Assembly (NCBI GenBank): GCA_028284565.1
Contig: JANQRM010000077.1
Span: 1-6,511, forward strand
DNA from: Anaerolineae bacterium
GTDB lineage: Bacteria; Chloroflexota; Anaerolineae; Aggregatilineales; Phototrophicaceae
Reading direction: 5' to 3'
DNA: 6,511 nucleotides
The notes beneath the pieces were generated by a model, which saw only the letters and a list, made by a program, of their open reading frames with translations, searched no databases and was not told the DNA's origin. The stretch's first letter is position 1. Each line of letters opens with the position of its first letter. A program made the position numbers and the translations under genes. Positions 1-6,308 of the stretch are shown one piece after another.

Positions 1-1079
1 CCGAACTCTTCTACGAGTCCAATCACCAAGCCACCCACTAGCGCACCGCCAACGGATTCGAGTCCGCCGAGCAACACCGCCGGAAAGACTCGCAAGACGA
101 TCAGCCACATATTCGATGAGAGTGCTGTAGCTCCACCAATCAACACACCGCCTGTCGCCGCGAGGAGTGTGGCAATCACCCAGACGACAGCGAGTATCAC
201 CCGCACACGCAAGCCAACTGACTCCGCCAGTTGTTGATTTTCTGCAACCGCGCGCATGGCGAGTCCGATGTTGGTATATCGGAAGAAGAGCAAGAATGCA
301 CCGAATGCTAACAATGCCAGCACAAAGGCAATAATGAATTCCACGCGAATGATGACAATGCCATCAAGCATTTCCTGAAACGCATCAAGACGAATCGGTT
401 TGAATTTACTACCCGTTTCCGCGTCAATGAAGACGGGGAGATTGAGTTCAACAGACCCCCAAATCATCTGTGTGATGCCTTGTAAAACAAAACCAACCGC
501 CAGAGTCATCAATATAGCCGTGAAGAGAGGTTGTCCGATGAGGGGACGAATCGCAAAGCGTTCTACCGTTAAGCCAACCAATGTCGCGCCCGTAATCGTG
601 CCGATAATGGCATGAATCCAGCGCAATTCCCCGCCACCAACGACCATACCGAGCGTCAGAAGAACGACAGCTCCCGCACCTATCGCCAGATTCCGACCCT
701 CCATTAGAGCATAATACCCGCCTGTCGTGAGTGCCATAAAGACGGTTGCCAGCGATAAAACAACGGCGACAAAAATATTGATGTCATTAACCGTGAATAA
801 GCTCCAGAAAATCATCCCGCCGACAACCATCATCCAGCCATGCGCGAAGTTGAACACGCCCGTTGCTTTGTTGACGATGACAATGCCCAGCGCAATCAGC
901 CCATAGATACCCCCCACGAGTGTTCCTGTGATGAGACTCTGCACAAGGCGCGCGGGTTTCTTCTCGCCCACAATCGGGGAAATCCACAGCATAAAGAGGA
1001 CAATCCCCACCGCAAGGACGATATATTGCCAGCGAAATTGACTGAAAGGATTGGAAGAGGTTTGGTTTTGTGTGGTCAA
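1..1079 (-). CDS. livH: LivH-type branched-chain amino acid ABC transporter permease (3' end off window)
   Basis: Inner-membrane permease subunit of a Liv-type (HAAT family) ABC importer. It forms the substrate channel with a LivM partner and is driven by LivG/LivF ATPases. My translation gives 359 codons before the window edge. The LivH hallmark is at residues 57-81: GIYGLIALGI, then GVFNFAHG. RFAIRPLIGQ lies near 174-183. The cytoplasmic loop with TNIGLAMRAVAENQQLAES is at 269-287, and the glycine-rich LLGGLESVGGALVGG segment is at 336-350. Start is TTG at 1079, the first start codon after an in-frame stop at 1113-1115, with AAGGA 7 bases upstream. It is longer than usual (LivH is typically about 290-310 residues). 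The N-terminus carries about 46 extra residues including a hydrophobic helix (about 18-36), and there is added hydrophobic sequence between NFAHG and the RFAIRPL region. About 50 residues probably remain off the edge. The gene follows the CoA ligase on the same strand after 173 bp. Family is sure; the transported substrate is not. Confidence 0.92.
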   Translation of the reverse strand, partial: MTTQNQTSSNPFSQFRWQYIVLAVGIVLFMLWISPIVGEKKPARLVQSLITGTLVGGIYGLIALGIVIVNKATGVFNFAHGWMMVVGGMIFWSLFTVNDINIFVAVVLSLATVFMALTTGGYYALMEGRNLAIGAGAVVLLTLGMVVGGGELRWIHAIIGTITGATLVGLTVERFAIRPLIGQPLFTAILMTLAVGFVLQGITQMIWGSVELNLPVFIDAETGSKFKPIRLDAFQEMLDGIVIIRVEFIIAFVLALLAFGAFLLFFRYTNIGLAMRAVAENQQLAESVGLRVRVILAVVWVIATLLAATGGVLIGGATALSSNMWLIVLRVFPAVLLGGLESVGGALVGGLVIGLVEEF

Positions 1080-1086
1080 AGAAAAT

Positions 1087-1091
1087 TCCTT
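1087..1091 (-). promoter_or_regulatory. Shine-Dalgarno site for livH
   Basis: On the minus strand this reads AAGGA, within ACGAAGGAATTTTC, 7 bases before the TTG codon at 1079. It decides in favour of the non-ATG start, since no ATG occurs between the upstream in-frame stop and the conserved region. Confidence 0.7.
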
Positions 1092-1104
1092 CGTAAATAA
1101 TGTT

Positions 1105-1246
1105 TCTAGTGCTTAGTTATTGGTTGTTAGTTAAGATAGCTAATCAGCAGGTCAGCTATTCTATGTTTAGCGTTGGTTTAACTTTTACACCTTTGTCTTT
1201 TCACTCATCACTCGGTACTCATTACTTTTGGCTTAGTCCTCAGTCC
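1105..1246. repeat. Degenerate heptamer tandem repeats in the ligase-livH spacer
   Basis: Three blocks of 7-bp period lie in the spacer. On the plus strand, block 1 (1105-1132) reads TCTAGTG, CTTAGTT, ATTGGTT, GTTAGTT. Block 2 (1200-1227) reads TTCACTC, ATCACTC, GGTACTC, ATTACTT. Block 3 (1233-1246) reads TTAGTCC, TCAGTCC. Units within a block differ at one to four positions but keep exact 7-base phasing. Between blocks 1 and 2 is a small inverted repeat, ATAGCT/AGCTAT (1136-1141 and 1154-1159). The tract lies between two co-directional genes of one presumed operon, so it would be transcribed as an untranslated intercistronic segment. Short heptameric repeats of this general kind are known from cyanobacterial intergenic regions (STRR sequences). 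Whether this tract is related is unknown. Confidence 0.6.
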
Positions 1247-1252
1247 TTTTAC

Positions 1253-3247
1253 CTAAACATCTCCTACCTTCAACGCCGTTTCGACCACCCCCGTGCGACC
1301 ATCCCGATACTTGACTTCGGCACGGACTTTAACGTCGCGCTTGTCCCCATAGATGGCTTCGAGCAGGTCACTATATTTGCTCATCAACGCGCCCCGACGC
1401 AACTTCCGCGTACGGGTGAGTTCGGCTTCATCAGCATCGAATTCTTTGTGCAAAATCACAAACTTCTTGACCCGACTGTATTCTGGTAGGGACTCATTCA
1501 CACGCTCGATGTCTTCTTTAATAAGTTGATAGACTTCCGGCTTTTGCGAGAGGTCAACGAAGGTGGTGAAGCTAATGCCCTTTTTCTCTGCCCAGCGTGA
1601 GACATTCTGGAAATCAATAATCACAATCGCAGAGACAAAATCCATATCAAATCCGCCGATGGTCATGATGTCTTGGATGTATTGGCTGAATTTGAGGCGA
1701 CCTTCAATATATTGGGGACTAAAGCTCTCGCCGTTAGACAACTCAATCAGGTCTTTCACTCGTTCCAGATAGATGAGATGCCCCGTCTTTTCGTCATAAT
1801 ACCCAGCATCGCCCGTGTAATACCAGCCGTCCGTGTCGATGGCTTCGCCTGTTTTTTCCGGCTGATTGTAATAACCCTTGAAGCGCGCTTCGGTTCGCAC
1901 AAGTATCTCTTGGTCTCTGGCAATCTTAATCTCCACACCCGGCACGATTACTCCCACTGTCTCAAAGCGCACATCCCCCGGCATATGAATCGTGCAGAAG
2001 GTCTCCGTTGAGGCATACAATTGACGCAACTCCACACCAATCGCACGGAAGAAGCGAATCACATCCGAACTGAGCATCGCTCCGGCAGTCAGCACATTCT
2101 TCGCGCGGGTCAGCCCGATTTTGTCGCGTAGTGGTTCAAAAACAGCATATTCTCCCAGCCAACGCAAGAATCGCAAATGAGGCGGGATAGACTTGCGTTC
2201 ATCTTCGAGGTCGATGGTTTTATAAGCAACAGGCATAAACAGAGCAAACAAGGCTTTATTCAACCATGAGCTATCATGCAGACGGAATTGAATCTGTCTT
2301 GCGAGACCTTCCCATACCCGACTCGGAAAGAGCAATCCCACGGGAGCAATCTCGCGGATGTCGGTCTGGACAGTTTCGGGTCCTTCAGGGAAGTTGACTT
2401 GCATGCCATGAAGCAAGAAAGGCGCGAAACCAAAGGCTTGCTCAGATGCCCATGCCATCGGACTAAACGAGAGCCAGTTGTCCGCTTGCTGTGTCGGCAC
2501 ATAATTGAAGTTCATTGCACTCCCATAGACCAGCTGATGATGAGTTACTTCCGCAAATTTGGGCAGGCTCGTCGTCCCCGATGTCATGCTGAGGATGATG
2601 GTATCTTGCGGGTTGGTGCTGTTGGCGAGTTCTTCAAATAGATTGGGCTTCTCTTTGCAATATTCACGCCCGATGTCTTCAATCTCTGAATAACTTGCCA
2701 GCCACTCGTCATCATAGCTCCACAAGCCACGTTCTTCCCAATAGATGACCTTCTTGACAAAAGGAACTTGCTCTTTGATTTCGAGAGCTTTATCGACCTG
2801 CTCTTGGTCATGCGCGACGATGAACTTGGCTTGTGTCGTCTTGGCAACATAGAGCAAATCATTTGGTACAGCATCGCTAAAGACACAGCAGGTTTTCCCA
2901 TGCGCGGAATGCACACCAATCTGCGTCCAATACATCTCAGGGTCATTTTCCCCGACGACAATTACCGCGTCCTGCGTCAACAAGCCCAGTTTCTTCAAAC
3001 CCAGCGTGAAGTTGCTCACGTGGTCATAGACTTCATTCCATGTGTATTCTTGCCAGATGCCATAGCGTTTCTTCCGCATCGCCACGAGGTCGCCATATTC
3101 CCTCACCCGTAGCAAAAAGTGCTTGGAGAGCGTGTTCTTGCTTTCATCTGGCAGAATAATCTCCCGCGACATCTTCGAGGTATAAACTGTGCCTTCTTTG
3201 GGGTCACGATAGGGGATGTTGTGATTTTCTTGGAGGGCAAACGCCAT
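1253..3247 (-). CDS. AMP-forming acyl-CoA synthetase (long-chain fatty acid or aromatic acid-CoA ligase) of the liv operon
   Basis: ANL-superfamily enzyme (AMP-binding, PF00501) that would activate a carboxylic acid with ATP to an acyl-AMP and then to acyl-CoA, in the cytoplasm or at the membrane face. It has 664 residues, the size of bacterial long-chain acyl-CoA ligases. The phosphate-binding motif is MTSGTTSLPK (221-230), YASTET is at 411-416, and DGWYYTGD is at 473-480. The hinge region has ERVKD (495-499). The C-terminal catalytic-lysine segment is LTRTRKLRR (610-618), with K615 the likely catalytic lysine. A short tail with VKYRDGRTGVVET follows (646-657). Two glycines usual in the P-loop motif (TSGTTGxPKG) are Ser227 and Phe231 here. 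Start ATG at 3247 is one base after the livG stop, with AGGAG 10 bases upstream inside livG, so translational coupling is likely. Its place between transporter genes suggests it activates the imported substrate. Long-chain versus aromatic acid cannot be settled from sequence. Confidence 0.9.
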   Translation of the reverse strand: MAFALQENHNIPYRDPKEGTVYTSKMSREIILPDESKNTLSKHFLLRVREYGDLVAMRKKRYGIWQEYTWNEVYDHVSNFTLGLKKLGLLTQDAVIVVGENDPEMYWTQIGVHSAHGKTCCVFSDAVPNDLLYVAKTTQAKFIVAHDQEQVDKALEIKEQVPFVKKVIYWEERGLWSYDDEWLASYSEIEDIGREYCKEKPNLFEELANSTNPQDTIILSMTSGTTSLPKFAEVTHHQLVYGSAMNFNYVPTQQADNWLSFSPMAWASEQAFGFAPFLLHGMQVNFPEGPETVQTDIREIAPVGLLFPSRVWEGLARQIQFRLHDSSWLNKALFALFMPVAYKTIDLEDERKSIPPHLRFLRWLGEYAVFEPLRDKIGLTRAKNVLTAGAMLSSDVIRFFRAIGVELRQLYASTETFCTIHMPGDVRFETVGVIVPGVEIKIARDQEILVRTEARFKGYYNQPEKTGEAIDTDGWYYTGDAGYYDEKTGHLIYLERVKDLIELSNGESFSPQYIEGRLKFSQYIQDIMTIGGFDMDFVSAIVIIDFQNVSRWAEKKGISFTTFVDLSQKPEVYQLIKEDIERVNESLPEYSRVKKFVILHKEFDADEAELTRTRKLRRGALMSKYSDLLEAIYGDKRDVKVRAEVKYRDGRTGVVETALKVGDV

Positions 3248-3248
3248 C

Positions 3249-4019
3249 TTAATAGCTCTCCTGTCCTAAATAGGCTTGAATAACACGCTCGTTTTTGGCA
3301 ATGTCGTCGGGCGTGCCTTCTCCGATTTTTTGTCCAAAGTCCAACACAACAATGCGATGTGATATATCCATCACCAAGCCGATGTCATGCTCAATCAACA
3401 TGATGGTTGTGCCTTGTAGCTCATGAATATCGAGGATGAAGCGCGCCATATCCTCTTTTTCTTCTACATTCATCCCCGCCATCGGCTCATCCAAGAGCAA
3501 TAGATTGGGTTCAAGGGCGAGCGCACGTCCCAACTCGACCCGTTTGCGGAGACCATAACTCAGCGTTCCAACAACGGATTTGCGAATGTGTTCCATCTCC
3601 AAAAAGTCGATGATGTCTTCCACAAAGCGACGATGCTCAATCTCCTCACGCTCGGCAAAGCCCTTGAACAATGCGCCCGTCAGCATGTTCGATTTCATCT
3701 TGATATGCCGTGCCGCCATCAAATTGTCGAGGACGGTGGCATTCGTATAGAGCGCGATGTTTTGGAAGGTGCGGGAAATGCCCAATTTGGCGCGTTCATA
3801 AGGGGGGAGCTTCATAATACTCTGTCCCTCAAAGCGGATGTCGCCTTCTTGCGGATGATAAAAGCCGTTGATGCTGTTGATGAGGCTCGTTTTACCCGCG
3901 CCGTTGGGACCAATCACCGCGAGGATTTCACCCTCTTGCACTTCAAAGCTCACATTGGATACTGCGGTAATCCCGCCAAAACGTAGGGTAATGCCATCAA
4001 CATGGAGTTTGACTGTCAT
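3249..4019 (-). CDS. livG: LivG-type ABC transporter ATP-binding protein
   Basis: Cytoplasmic ATPase subunit of the Liv importer that powers the permease pair. All nucleotide-binding motifs are present in 256 residues, the usual LivG length. Walker A GPNGAGKT is at 37-44, the Q-loop TFQN at 84-87 (Q86), and the signature LSYGL at 153-157, a common LivG variant of LSGGQ. Walker B LLLLDEP is at 173-179, the D-loop AGMN at 181-184, and the H-loop H211 in LIEHDIGLVMD. The C-terminal VLDFGQKIGEGTPDDI (225-240) is typical of LivG. ATG at 4019 is the only sensible start: an in-frame stop lies at 4044-4046 and no other start codon lies between. The upstream Shine-Dalgarno is weak (GGA about 10 bases before). 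It is the first gene of the minus-strand operon, followed one base later by the CoA ligase. Amino acids, amides, urea or organic acids are all possible substrates for this family. Confidence 0.95.
   Translation of the reverse strand: MTVKLHVDGITLRFGGITAVSNVSFEVQEGEILAVIGPNGAGKTSLINSINGFYHPQEGDIRFEGQSIMKLPPYERAKLGISRTFQNIALYTNATVLDNLMAARHIKMKSNMLTGALFKGFAEREEIEHRRFVEDIIDFLEMEHIRKSVVGTLSYGLRKRVELGRALALEPNLLLLDEPMAGMNVEEKEDMARFILDIHELQGTTIMLIEHDIGLVMDISHRIVVLDFGQKIGEGTPDDIAKNERVIQAYLGQESY
3258..3262 (-). promoter_or_regulatory. Shine-Dalgarno site for the CoA ligase, inside livG
   Basis: AGGAG on the minus strand overlaps the last codons of livG and sits 10 bases before the ligase ATG at 3247. 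With the TAA-G-ATG junction (3251 down to 3245) it implies coupled translation of livG and the ligase. Confidence 0.65.
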
Positions 4020-4077
4020 GAAGAAGTCCGTTGAATAACTTTTTTACTATGAATAGTGTTGAATGCGATGTATGCAG

Positions 4078-4106
4078 AAGATAGCAAAAAACAGAATAGA
4101 CTGCAA
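4078..4106 (-). promoter_or_regulatory. Candidate sigma-70-type promoter for the livG operon
   Basis: On the minus strand, TTGCAG (4101-4106) is followed by a 17-base spacer and TATCTT (4078-4083). The -35 matches consensus at 3 of 6 positions and the -10 at 4 of 6. It would leave a leader of roughly 50 bases before the livG ATG. Position and spacing are right but the match is only fair. Confidence 0.35.
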
Positions 4107-4192
4107 GCAACGTTAATGTTTGCAATGAGAGATAAAACGTCTTCGGCTAAGGAGGATTCTGATAAATTTCAAATAATATTCACATCTCCATT

Positions 4193-4201
4193 TGATATAA
4201 T
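4193..4201 (+). promoter_or_regulatory. Extended -10 promoter element for the cytidylate-kinase-like gene
   Basis: TGATATAAT is a perfect extended -10 (TG, one base, TATAAT). No good -35 stands at the normal distance, which extended -10 promoters tolerate. Transcription would start near 4208, giving a leader of about 107 bases. An alternative is TTGATA (4192-4197) paired with CATTAT 16 bases further on, which would start later. Confidence 0.45.
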
Positions 4202-4314
4202 TATTATACGGCGCATTATCGTCGCAGTATTCCTCGAATCAACCGCCCAACACGGACTCCGCATCGCGCATTCAAGCCCAGCCGACTAATTACAATCAAA
4301 GAAAGAAGTGCAAG

Positions 4315-4986
4315 ATGTCAGCGGTAACGATTTCACGTCAATATGGAAGTGGCGGGCGCAAGATTGCAGCACATGTTGCAGAACTGCTGGGTTATCGTTT
4401 TTTCGACAAGAGACTGATGTTGGAGATTGCCTTAAAAGTTGGACTATTGCAGGATGATGTCATTGACTTTACGGAAGATGATTATGTGGTGAGGAGTTTT
4501 ATGGAACGGCTTGACGAGCGAATTCGAGGACAGCCACCTTATTCAATCGATGCGTTAAGCCAACAACTTCATGCTGATGAATCACATAGCCGTCATCTTT
4601 CCATCCTAGATGAGGCGAATGCAGTGGGGCTAGTCCGCACCGCGATTTGTGCCGCCTATAAACAGAAAGATATTGTCATTGTCGGGCGTGGTGGACAAGT
4701 CATCCTGCAAGATATGCCTGATGTGGTTCATGTTCGGATTCAAGCTCCACTGAGTACACGACGCGAACGGCTGGTTGAATACGAAAACGTTAGCCTGCAA
4801 GATGCCACCCAAATCGCAATTGAACGGGATGAAGCCAATCGTGCGTACATGAAACACTTCTACGGTGTCAATGTCGATGACCCCGAACTCTATCATCTTA
4901 TCTTGAATACAGGGAAGCTAGACAGCGAATTCGTCGCACAGATGATCGTTCAAACGGTCAAAGAGTTGAATCTGGTGAGTGTGTAA
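4315..4986 (+). CDS. Cytidylate kinase-like family protein
   Basis: P-loop nucleoside-monophosphate-kinase-like protein of the Cytidylate_kin2 type (PF13189), 223 residues, probably cytosolic. The N-terminus ISRQYGSGGRKIA (6-18) is the family's glycine-rich nucleotide-binding loop, which differs from the GPxGxGKGT of true CMP kinase. RFFDKRLM (28-35) follows, as in relatives. VIVGRGGQVIL (121-131) is the second conserved block, then VHVRIQAPLSTRRERL (138-153) with the paired arginines of the lid region. ERDEANRAYMKHFYG (170-184) and LYHLILNTGKLD (192-203) complete the family pattern. The ATG at 4315 has only a weak purine-rich site upstream (GAAAGAAG). The gene stands alone, with its own promoter candidate and a terminator 28 bases after the stop. 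Family members are often annotated as CMP kinases, but substrate and role are mostly untested. It need not be the housekeeping cmk. Confidence 0.85.
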   Translation: MSAVTISRQYGSGGRKIAAHVAELLGYRFFDKRLMLEIALKVGLLQDDVIDFTEDDYVVRSFMERLDERIRGQPPYSIDALSQQLHADESHSRHLSILDEANAVGLVRTAICAAYKQKDIVIVGRGGQVILQDMPDVVHVRIQAPLSTRRERLVEYENVSLQDATQIAIERDEANRAYMKHFYGVNVDDPELYHLILNTGKLDSEFVAQMIVQTVKELNLVSV

Positions 4987-5013
4987 TCTCTACCTTTCAG
5001 TATTAACTATTCA

Positions 5014-5038
5014 GGGGACGACAAACGTCCCCTTTTTT
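5014..5038 (+). terminator. Rho-independent terminator of the cytidylate-kinase-like gene
   Basis: Perfect 7-bp stem GGGGACG (5014-5020) and CGTCCCC (5026-5032) with the 5-base loop ACAAA, extendable by an A-U pair, followed directly by six T (5033-5038). The U-tract exists only for plus-strand transcripts. Read from the convergent hydrolase side the hairpin is followed by TGAATAG, so it would be a poor terminator there. Confidence 0.9.
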
Positions 5039-5047
5039 ATGTTTGAA

Positions 5048-5884
5048 TTAACTGCGCTCCACCAACCAATCCGCCATCGTCTGGATAATTTCGTCGCGTT
5101 GCACTTCGTTGACGAGTTCGTGACGTGAATTGGGGTAGGTTTTGAGCGTTTTATCGGTAGACGAGGCTTTTTCGTGCGCTAACATAGCTCCAGAGATGGG
5201 AATGAGTTGGTCGTCTTCACCATGCATGATGAGGAGGGGAAGTGTGAGTTCTGCCAAGCGACCTCGTACCATCCTACCAGCGTTGACCAAGACCGATGTC
5301 ATCCCCAACCGCCACGCGCCTCGGTCCACTAAGGGGTCGCTGTCATACAGTTTCACTTGTTCGGGATCACTCGAAATCGTGTCGCTACCGAGTGCAGGAA
5401 TCAAACGCACTTTGGGGAAAACCTTCGCCACCAGATTCAATAACGAAATAACAAAATTCGGCAGAGATTCATCACCTGTAATGGCGGTTCCACTGAGGAG
5501 CAGCCCATCGAGCTGTTGCTGATAGGCTAGCGTAAATGCCAGCGCAATGATGGACCCCATGCTATGACCATACATGAATAACTTCTTTTGGGGATGTTGA
5601 GCTTGGATAGTCTGAAAATACTGATACAAATCGCCGACAGGCTGGTCAATCGACTTAAAATAGACACGTTCACCCTCGCTTTTGCCATGTCCGCGATGGT
5701 CGAGTGCGTAGGTTGCTACTCCATGTTCGACGAAGGCTTCTGCCACATGCTGATAGCGGGTGCTATGTTCCGCCAGTCCATGCACAATCACGACAACGGC
5801 TTTCGGTTCATCGTCTGGTTGCCATGATTGGGTAAATATCTTGAGATTATCGGCTGTCGTAAATGAATCGGTTTGATGGTTCAT
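5048..5884 (-). CDS. Alpha/beta hydrolase, monoacylglycerol lipase-like
   Basis: Serine hydrolase of the Hydrolase_4 / serine aminopeptidase S33 group (PF12146), best matching bacterial monoacylglycerol lipases or lysophospholipases that release fatty acid from glycerol esters. Numbered from ATG 5884 (278 residues): oxyanion-hole motif VHGLAEHS (34-41), DHRGHGKSEG (62-71), nucleophile elbow GHSMGS (106-111) with Ser108, acid Asp225 in HGEDDQLIP, and His255 in NSRHELVNE. The catalytic triad is complete. No signal peptide or membrane helix is visible, so it is probably cytoplasmic. The frame extends upstream to a GTG at 5941, giving 297 residues. I prefer ATG 5884: homology to the family begins just after it, the usual length is about 270-280, and the GTG lacks a ribosome site. 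Neither start has a strong one. The gene is convergent with the kinase-like gene. A link to the nearby acyl-CoA ligase through fatty acid metabolism is only inference. Confidence 0.88.
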   Translation of the reverse strand: MNHQTDSFTTADNLKIFTQSWQPDDEPKAVVVIVHGLAEHSTRYQHVAEAFVEHGVATYALDHRGHGKSEGERVYFKSIDQPVGDLYQYFQTIQAQHPQKKLFMYGHSMGSIIALAFTLAYQQQLDGLLLSGTAITGDESLPNFVISLLNLVAKVFPKVRLIPALGSDTISSDPEQVKLYDSDPLVDRGAWRLGMTSVLVNAGRMVRGRLAELTLPLLIMHGEDDQLIPISGAMLAHEKASSTDKTLKTYPNSRHELVNEVQRDEIIQTMADWLVERS

Positions 5885-5948
5885 TGACAAGATTCTTTGA
5901 TTAAAAAGACTTTGTAGGGGCTCGACTTGTGTGTCCGCCACCTAAAGA

Positions 5949-6003
5949 TATATAAGTTATGCAATTGAATAGATAACAACAATTAGCTCATATCCCAAGT
6001 ATA
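5949..6003 (-). promoter_or_regulatory. Candidate promoter region for the hydrolase
   Basis: Two -10-like elements lie on the minus strand in the 5942-6046 gap: TATACT (5998-6003, 5 of 6 matches) and TATATA (5949-5954). Neither has a convincing -35. The TATATA element would start transcription about at the GTG of 5941, which favours translation from the ATG at 5884. No intrinsic terminator for the upstream small gene is evident in this gap. Confidence 0.3.
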
Positions 6004-6046
6004 GAGTATCCAATCCCTGCCTGCCATTTTTTTGGATTATGCTGAA

Positions 6047-6298
6047 CTATTTATCCTCCTCAGCATATTGCCAATAGCCATATGCTTTGATCTTTTCTTC
6101 AATTTCGTCATACAAAAAGGGTATCAATCGGATTGAAACACCGTCCATTGCATTATTTCCTCTCAGATAACAGTCAAGAATATCACCGATACTGGTTATT
6201 CCGGTTCGTAGCATGGCTATCCTCGCTTTATCCGAGAAATCAATCGTATCAATGGAGATATCATATAGATGGTTATAAGGAAGATTCTTGTCTGACAT
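6047..6298 (-). CDS. Stand-alone RNA polymerase alpha-CTD-like protein (83 aa, hypothetical)
   Basis: Small soluble protein with the helix-hairpin-helix pattern of the RNA polymerase alpha-subunit C-terminal domain (RNA_pol_A_CTD, PF03118). SIDTIDFS (15-22) aligns with VDDLELT of E. coli RpoA. Residues 22-40, ending TGITSIGDI, align without gaps to TVRSANCL...IHYIGDL. DEIEEKIKAYGYW (64-76) matches the TEIKDVLASRGLS end. Of the E. coli DNA-contact residues, R265 corresponds to Lys24, N268 to Ile27, and K298/S299 to Phe61/Leu62. DNA binding of the alpha type may therefore be lost and a protein-protein role is possible. I chose ATG 6298 because GGAG stands 6 bases upstream; a longer GTG start at 6343 has no such support. 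It follows the 5S rRNA gene by 116 bp on the same strand. The resemblance is by eye on a short protein, and its function is unknown. Confidence 0.72.
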   Translation of the reverse strand: MSDKNLPYNHLYDISIDTIDFSDKARIAMLRTGITSIGDILDCYLRGNNAMDGVSIRLIPFLYDEIEEKIKAYGYWQYAEEDK

Positions 6299-6304
6299 TG
6301 GATG

Positions 6305-6308
6305 CTCC
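6305..6308 (-). promoter_or_regulatory. Shine-Dalgarno site for the alpha-CTD-like gene
   Basis: GGAG in TTGGAGCATCCA on the minus strand, 6 bases before ATG 6298. It fixes the start of the 83-residue product against the upstream GTG at 6343. Confidence 0.65.

Larger units (their letters stand above)
4020..4314. other. Divergent intergenic region between livG and the cytidylate-kinase-like gene
   Basis: This AT-rich 295-bp gap separates two diverging genes and should hold both promoters. I see one candidate on each strand, listed separately. A GTG-started open frame (4056-4289, plus strand) crosses it but lacks a ribosome site, domain features or a plausible composition, so I do not call it. 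A strong orphan Shine-Dalgarno-like TAAGGAGGA lies at 4148-4156 with no ATG or GTG at useful spacing. I found no clear long inverted repeat, riboswitch or repeat array. Confidence 0.6.

Noticed and set aside
1100..1489. 129-codon plus-strand open frame over the heptad spacer and the end of the ligase gene
   Set aside because: It is antisense to the ligase 3' end, has no ribosome site and no domain; a shadow of the real gene.
4056..4289. 77-codon GTG-started open frame in the divergent intergenic region
   Set aside because: No ribosome site, no recognisable domain, and it covers the presumed promoters of both flanking genes; most likely chance.
5014..5032. Terminator hairpin as a bidirectional terminator for the convergent hydrolase
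   Set aside because: On the minus strand the stem is followed by TGAATAG rather than a U-run, so it only clearly serves the plus strand.
5885..5941. Nineteen-residue extension of the hydrolase from GTG 5941
   Set aside because: No ribosome site, no family homology in this part, and a -10-like TATATA abuts it. The ATG at 5884 gives the usual family length, though this is not certain.
6017..6029. TGGCAGGCAGGGA on the minus strand resembling the -24 half of a sigma-54 promoter
   Set aside because: No GC element occurs at the required distance for the -12 half, and nothing nearby is typical of sigma-54 control.
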